From NCBI GenBank assembly GCA_031431335.1, contig JANPDG010000229.1, positions 1-10,300 on the forward strand: a stretch of 10,300 nucleotides of DNA. Reading direction: 5' to 3'. A program made the translations under genes and the position numbers. Shown here in pieces: positions 6,467 to 10,300 of the stretch; the first letter of the stretch is position 1, and every line of letters starts with the position of its first letter. This stretch comes from JAAFIP01 sp031431335 (GTDB lineage: Bacteria; Pseudomonadota; Gammaproteobacteria; Burkholderiales; Burkholderiaceae_C). Under the pieces are notes generated by a model. That model saw nothing but the letters and a program-made list of their open reading frames with translations, was not told the origin of the DNA and ran no database searches.

Positions 6467-6473
6467 AAAGGAG
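6467..6473 (+). promoter_or_regulatory. Strong Shine-Dalgarno for the isovaleryl-CoA dehydrogenase gene
   Basis: AAAGGAG lies 6 nt before the ATG at 6480. It is one of the two strongest ribosome binding sites in the window, consistent with high expression of the dehydrogenase relative to its operon neighbours. Confidence 0.85.
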
Positions 6474-6479
6474 ATAAAC

Positions 6480-7661
6480 ATGAACAACCTACCCGGTTTA
6501 AATTTTCAATTAGGTGAAGACATTGACGCACTGCGAGATGCGGTGCGTGATTTTGCGCAGGCCGAGATCGCACCGCGTGCACAAGAGATCGACCACAGCG
6601 ACCAGTTCCCGATGGACTTGTGGCGCAAGATGGGCGACCTGGGCGTGCTGGGTATTACCGTGGGCGAGGAATACGGTGGCGCGGGCATGGGTTATTTGGC
6701 GCACATGATTGCGATGGAAGAAATCTCCCGCGCATCGGCCAGCGTGGGTCTGAGCTATGGTGCGCACAGTAACTTGTGTGTCAACCAACTTAAGCGTAAT
6801 GGCAGTGAAGATCAGCGTAAAAAATATTTGCCTAAATTGATCAGCGGCGAACACGTAGGCGCGCTGGCCATGAGCGAGCCGGGCGCGGGCAGCGATGTCA
6901 TCAGTATGAAGCTTAAGGCTGAAGACAAAGGCGGCTACTACTTGCTCAACGGCACCAAAATGTGGATCACCAACGGGCCTGACGCTGACACCATGGTGGT
7001 GTACGCTAAAACCGAGCCTGAACTAGGCGCGCGTGGAGTCACCGCCTTCATCGTCGAAAAAGGTATGAAGGGTTTCAGCACCGCGCAAAAACTAGACAAG
7101 CTGGGCATGCGCGGCAGCCACACCGGCGAGATGGTGTTTAACAACGTCGAAGTACCTGCGCAGAACATATTGGGTGGCCTCAATGGCGGCGCTAAAGTGC
7201 TGATGAGCGGCCTAGACTACGAGCGCGCCGTGCTGGCCGCTGGGCCCATTGGCATCATGCAATCAGTGATGGACAACGTCATCCCCTACACGCACGACCG
7301 CAAACAATTTGGCCAGAGCATTGGCGAGTTTCAGCTCATTCAAGGCAAAGTAGCCGATATGTACACCGTGTTGCAAGCAGGTCGTGCGTTTTGCTACACG
7401 GTGGGCAAAAACCTCGACATGCTGGGCCTAGGTCACGTACGCCAAGTGCGCAAAGACTGCGCCAGCGTTATTCTTTGGTGCGCCGAAAAAGCCACCTGGA
7501 TGGCGGGAGAGGGTATTCAGATTTTTGGCGGCAATGGGTATATCAATGAATATCCGTTAGGCCGCCTGTGGCGCGATGCCAAGCTGTATGAGATTGGTGC
7601 AGGCACGAGTGAGATCAGGCGTATGCTAATTGGCCGTGAGCTATTCGCTGAGACGGCGTGA
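6480..7661 (+). CDS. liuA: Isovaleryl-CoA dehydrogenase
   Basis: This FAD-dependent acyl-CoA dehydrogenase oxidises isovaleryl-CoA to 3-methylcrotonyl-CoA in leucine degradation. Its 393 residues are the normal family length. It carries both acyl-CoA dehydrogenase signatures, MSEPGAGSDV (131-140) and QIFGGNGY (347-354) followed by EIGAGTSEIRR. The catalytic base is placed as in isovaleryl-CoA dehydrogenases, in GLDYERAVLAAGP (E248), rather than at the C-terminal position used by most short- and medium-chain enzymes. GLSYGAHSNLCVNQLKRNG is also typical of the isovaleryl branch. A strong Shine-Dalgarno precedes the ATG. The LiuR-like gene upstream supports the call. The usual partners (methylcrotonyl-CoA carboxylase, methylglutaconyl-CoA hydratase, HMG-CoA lyase) are not in this window. 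Confidence 0.93.
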   Translation: MNNLPGLNFQLGEDIDALRDAVRDFAQAEIAPRAQEIDHSDQFPMDLWRKMGDLGVLGITVGEEYGGAGMGYLAHMIAMEEISRASASVGLSYGAHSNLCVNQLKRNGSEDQRKKYLPKLISGEHVGALAMSEPGAGSDVISMKLKAEDKGGYYLLNGTKMWITNGPDADTMVVYAKTEPELGARGVTAFIVEKGMKGFSTAQKLDKLGMRGSHTGEMVFNNVEVPAQNILGGLNGGAKVLMSGLDYERAVLAAGPIGIMQSVMDNVIPYTHDRKQFGQSIGEFQLIQGKVADMYTVLQAGRAFCYTVGKNLDMLGLGHVRQVRKDCASVILWCAEKATWMAGEGIQIFGGNGYINEYPLGRLWRDAKLYEIGAGTSEIRRMLIGRELFAETA

Positions 7662-7668
7662 TGAACCG

Positions 7669-7731
7669 ACAACCTTGCGGGACAGACCACTGCACCAGCG
7701 CGTAGCGATGCGCATTGCTCTGTCCTCAACT
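7669..7731 (+). repeat. Tandem structured repeat, unit 1 (63 bp)
   Basis: This is the first of two direct repeats with a 69-bp period (60 of 63 positions identical). It can fold as GGGACAGA (7679-7686) with TCTGTCCT (7719-7726) around an inner GCGTA-GCGA-TGCGC hairpin, with an 8-nt bulge on the left side. It starts 8 bp after the dehydrogenase stop. Confidence 0.88.
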
Positions 7732-7737
7732 AAGCTA

Positions 7738-7800
7738 ACAACCTTGCGGGACAGACCAATGCACCAGCGCGCAGCGATGCGTATTGCTCTGTCCTCAACT
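7738..7800 (+). repeat. Tandem structured repeat, unit 2 (63 bp)
   Basis: This second unit is separated from unit 1 by 6 bp and ends 14 bp before the carbonic anhydrase start. Predicted pairing is GGGACAGA 7748-7755 with TCTGTCCT 7788-7795, CAAT with ATTG, an unpaired GCACCAGC (7761-7768), and GCGCA-GCGA-TGCGT. Two of its three differences from unit 1 fall in the inner stem and keep pairing possible through G:U; the third completes the CAAT/ATTG stem. Confidence 0.88.
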
Positions 7801-7814
7801 GATTAAAATGCGTT

Positions 7815-8465
7815 ATGCCACTTAAAACTCTACTTGCCCACAACCGCGACTGGGCCGCACAAATGGTGCGCGAGCGCCCCGGTTTTTTCACTGGCCTGTC
7901 ACAGCAACAAACCCCTAAATACATGTGGATTGGTTGCAGTGACTCGCGTGTGCCTGCCAACCAAATTACAGGCTTAGAGCCTGGCGAAGTGTTTGTGCAC
8001 CGCAACGTGGCCAACGTGATGGTGCACACCGACTTGAATGCGCTGAGCGCTGTGCAATATGCCGTGGACATGCTGGCGGTGGAGCATGTGATTGTGTGTG
8101 GGCACTACGGCTGTGGCGGTGTGCAGGCAGCGCTGGACAATGTGCGCATTGGCTTGGCTGACAACTGGATTCGACATATTCAAGATGTGCGAGACAAACA
8201 TAAGGCGCTGATTGAGGCGGCGCCAAGGCTTCAGCAGCTGGCCATGCTGTGCGAGCTCAACGTGATTGAGCAAGTGATAAACGTTTGTCACAGCACGGTG
8301 ATGAAAGATGCATGGCAGCGCGGCCACAAAATCATGGTGCATGGCTTGATCTACGGCGTGCACGATGGTCTGCTGGTGGATCTGCAAGTGGGTGTGGGTG
8401 GACTAGACCAAGTGGACACTCTGTACGCAGCTGCAATTGCACAGGTTAGTAAGAAAAAAAGATAG
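7815..8465 (+). CDS. can: Beta-class carbonic anhydrase
   Basis: This zinc enzyme interconverts CO2 and bicarbonate in the cytoplasm. Its 216 residues are close to E. coli Can. Zinc ligands and the catalytic dyad are in place: CSDSRVPA (C41, D43, R45) and CGHYGCGGV (H97, C100). Between them is FVHRNVANVMVHTDLNALSAVQYAV, characteristic of the beta class. The ATG at 7815 has no Shine-Dalgarno sequence, and the preceding 150 bp are taken up by two structured repeats, so its expression may depend on them or on a separate promoter I cannot identify. Next to the dehydrogenase it could supply bicarbonate for the biotin-dependent methylcrotonyl-CoA carboxylase step; this role is inference. Confidence 0.94.
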   Translation: MPLKTLLAHNRDWAAQMVRERPGFFTGLSQQQTPKYMWIGCSDSRVPANQITGLEPGEVFVHRNVANVMVHTDLNALSAVQYAVDMLAVEHVIVCGHYGCGGVQAALDNVRIGLADNWIRHIQDVRDKHKALIEAAPRLQQLAMLCELNVIEQVINVCHSTVMKDAWQRGHKIMVHGLIYGVHDGLLVDLQVGVGGLDQVDTLYAAAIAQVSKKKR

Positions 8466-8466
8466 G

Positions 8467-8516
8467 TTTCCGACGCAGATATTCAATAGTTCGCTATTAA
8501 AAGTATAGTAAATATG
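8467..8516 (+). repeat. Dispersed repeat, copy C (can-aceK junction)
   Basis: It begins just after the carbonic anhydrase stop with TTTCCGACG and runs to the aceK start codon. The stem AATAG (8485-8489) pairs with CTATT (8494-8498) around TTCG, a stable tetraloop sequence in RNA. It matches copy A at about 34 of 50 positions and copy B at about 22 of 30 in the AT-rich half. It occupies the whole aceK leader, where no Shine-Dalgarno is visible. Confidence 0.75.
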
Positions 8517-10300
8517 TTTCCTCAGCGCTTAGACTCGACCCTAGCCTACGACATTGCCAAAGCGATGATGGATGGCTTTAACCGCCATTACCGGCTGTTT
8601 CGCACTGAGTCGGCGCGCGCCAAGCACCGGTTTGAAACATCAGACTGGCATGGGCAGCAGCGCGCGCAGCGTGAGCGCATAGAGTTTTATGACCTGCGCG
8701 TCAAAGAATGCGTGATGCGCTTGGAAAAAGAGTTTAAAGCGGGCACGCAACCGATGGATGTGTGGCAGCAAATCAAGCTGCATTACATTGGCTTGCTGGT
8801 AGATCACCATCAGCCTGAGCTTGCAGAGACTTTTTTCAACTCAGTTACCACCAAAATTTTGCACCGTACGCATTTTCACAACAGCTTTATCTTCGTGCGG
8901 CCCGCAGTGAGTACCGAGTACATAGAAAATGACGAACCTGCAGCCACCCCTACCTACCGCGCTTACTACCCCACGCGCGAGACACTGTTTGACACCATCA
9001 TGCAGGCGATTGAAAATTTCGATCTGCAAAAACCGTTTGATAACTTAGAGCGTGATGCGGGGTATGTCTTGGCGGCCATGGATTCCAAGCTGGTCAATGC
9101 CAAACTGCTGGCTAACTTTCAGATTCAGGTGCTGTCCAATCTGTTCTTTCGCAACAAAGGCGCTTACGCCATCGGCAAAATCATCAACGGCTACAAAGAG
9201 GTGCCGTTTGCCTTGCCTATTTTGCACAACAAAGAGGGTAAGCTCGTCATCGATGCTGCTCTGTTTGGCGAAGACGACTTGCACATTATTTTCAGCTTTG
9301 CGCGCGCTTACTTCATGGTGGACATGGAAGTGCCATCAGCCTATGTACAGTTTTTGCGTAGCATGATGCCGCGCAAACCGCGCGCTGAAATCTACAACAC
9401 ACTTGGTTTGGCCAAGCAGGGTAAAACATTGTTTTACCGCGACTTTTTATACCATTTGCGGCACAGCACCGACAAGTTTCGCATTGCACCCGGCATCAAG
9501 GGCATGGTGATGTTGGTGTTTGACTTGCCCAGCTTCCCCTACGTTTTTAAAATCATCAAAGACTACTACCCACCGCCCAAAGATACTTCACGCGAGCAGA
9601 TCAAAGGTAAGTACCAACTGGTTAAACAGCACGACCGCGTGGGCCGCATGGCCGATACGCAAGAGTACAGTGAAGTGGCTTTTCCGCGTGCGCGGTTTGA
9701 CGATGCCTTGATTGCAGAGATTGAAAAATTCGCGCCCAGTCAGCTAGAAATCAGCGACCGTGATGGCGATGGGCAGGTAGAGGTCATCATTAAGCACTTG
9801 TACATTGAGCGGCGCATGATCCCGCTCAATATCTATTTGCAAGAGGCGTTTGACCAAGGTTTGAACAACGACAAGCCGCGTGAGCTCATGGAGCGCGCGG
9901 TAATTGAGTATGGCAACGCCATCAAAGACCTGGTCAGTGCCAATATCTTTCCTGGTGATATGTTGTGGAAAAACTTTGGCGTAACACGCCACGGCAAAGT
10001 GGTGTTTTACGACTATGACGAAATCGAATACATCACCGACTGTAAATTCAGAAAAGTGCCCGCACCGCGCAATGAAGAAGATGAAATGAGCGGCGAGGTG
10101 TGGTATCACGTCGGCCCTAAAGATGTGTTTCCTGAAACCTTCGGGCCATTTTTGTTAGGCAACACTGCTGTACGTGAAGTCTTCATGAAACACCACGCCG
10201 ACTTACTCGACGCTGCTTTCTGGCAAAGCCATAAAGAGCGCATTCAAGCGGGGCATGTGCATGATGTGTTTCCTTATGAAAAGGAAAAACGGTTTGTTCG
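8514..10300 (+). CDS. aceK: Isocitrate dehydrogenase kinase/phosphatase (3' end just outside window)
   Basis: AceK is a bifunctional cytoplasmic enzyme that phosphorylates and dephosphorylates isocitrate dehydrogenase, setting the split between the TCA cycle and the glyoxylate shunt. The frame is open from the ATG at 8514 to the right edge (595 full codons), so only a few C-terminal residues are missing from a protein usually near 600. The N-terminal regulatory half starts RLDSTLAYDIAKAMMDGFNRHY. The kinase-like half has APGIKGMVMLVF (ATP loop), PSFPYVFK (K346), RRMIPLN, and GDMLWKNFG (N487) with FYDYDE (D500). N487 and D500 have the same 13-residue spacing as N462 and D475 of the E. coli enzyme, as I recall them. 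No Shine-Dalgarno is visible; the leader is repeat copy C. Confidence 0.95.
   Translation, partial: MFPQRLDSTLAYDIAKAMMDGFNRHYRLFRTESARAKHRFETSDWHGQQRAQRERIEFYDLRVKECVMRLEKEFKAGTQPMDVWQQIKLHYIGLLVDHHQPELAETFFNSVTTKILHRTHFHNSFIFVRPAVSTEYIENDEPAATPTYRAYYPTRETLFDTIMQAIENFDLQKPFDNLERDAGYVLAAMDSKLVNAKLLANFQIQVLSNLFFRNKGAYAIGKIINGYKEVPFALPILHNKEGKLVIDAALFGEDDLHIIFSFARAYFMVDMEVPSAYVQFLRSMMPRKPRAEIYNTLGLAKQGKTLFYRDFLYHLRHSTDKFRIAPGIKGMVMLVFDLPSFPYVFKIIKDYYPPPKDTSREQIKGKYQLVKQHDRVGRMADTQEYSEVAFPRARFDDALIAEIEKFAPSQLEISDRDGDGQVEVIIKHLYIERRMIPLNIYLQEAFDQGLNNDKPRELMERAVIEYGNAIKDLVSANIFPGDMLWKNFGVTRHGKVVFYDYDEIEYITDCKFRKVPAPRNEEDEMSGEVWYHVGPKDVFPETFGPFLLGNTAVREVFMKHHADLLDAAFWQSHKERIQAGHVHDVFPYEKEKRFV

Noticed and set aside
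7669..7800. Minimal CRISPR array
   Set aside because: There are only two units, each is 63 bp with an internal hairpin, and the separating sequence is 6 bp, far from a repeat-spacer layout.
7517..8071. Minus-strand reading frames that repeat the peptide ASLRAGALVCPARL-like in both tandem units
   Set aside because: The shared peptide simply reflects the DNA repeat with a 69-bp (23-codon) period. The frames run antisense through well-supported genes and have no start or ribosome site of their own.
9751..9786. EF-hand-like DRDGDGQVE loop in AceK
   Set aside because: Homologues have an acidic turn at this place before the HLYIERR block, and the position-12 acidic residue of an EF-hand is missing, so calcium binding is not supported.

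Overview
The window looks like a chromosomal segment of a betaproteobacterium of the Burkholderiales, most likely a moderate-GC member of the Comamonadaceae. This rests on the gene order (glyS, gmhB, plsC, YgjP-type metallopeptidase) and on a LiuR-type regulator with an isovaleryl-CoA dehydrogenase, carbonic anhydrase and aceK. The taxonomic call is from memory of gene order, not from a search.

Layout. Positions 1-4303 hold a plus-strand series: the 3' half of glyS; a two-gene accessory insert (a 106-aa unknown and a 175-aa protein resembling DUF6036/AbiEii nucleotidyltransferases) joined to gmhB by consecutive ATGA overlaps; then plsC and a YgjP/DUF45 zinc metallopeptidase. A minus-strand MBL-fold hydrolase (4380-5435) converges on this series. 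It diverges from a MerR-family regulator across a 157-bp gap that carries a perfect 22-bp palindrome, the likely operator. The plus-strand liu-like cluster follows: MerR regulator, PaaI-type thioesterase (ATGA overlap), isovaleryl-CoA dehydrogenase, beta-carbonic anhydrase, and aceK, which runs off the right edge almost complete.

How the genes fit together. The right half reads as leucine/isovalerate catabolism (regulator, dehydrogenase, acyl-CoA hydrolases). Next to it are a bicarbonate-handling enzyme, which could feed the pathway's biotin-dependent carboxylase, and the isocitrate dehydrogenase kinase/phosphatase, which sends the resulting acetyl-CoA to the glyoxylate shunt. The carboxylase genes are not in the window. 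The left half is housekeeping: glycine tRNA charging, LPS heptose synthesis and phospholipid synthesis.

Least expected content. (1) A dispersed repeat of about 50-55 bp occurs three times. Two copies are intergenic and one is translated in frame inside the metallopeptidase linker. (2) Two tandem 63-bp units between the dehydrogenase and carbonic anhydrase genes each fold into a long bulged hairpin with a GCGA loop. (3) The nucleotidyltransferase pair is inserted into the glyS-gmhB interval. No stretch over 300 bases lacks a gene; the largest gaps are 5436-5592 and 7662-7814, and both carry structured DNA.
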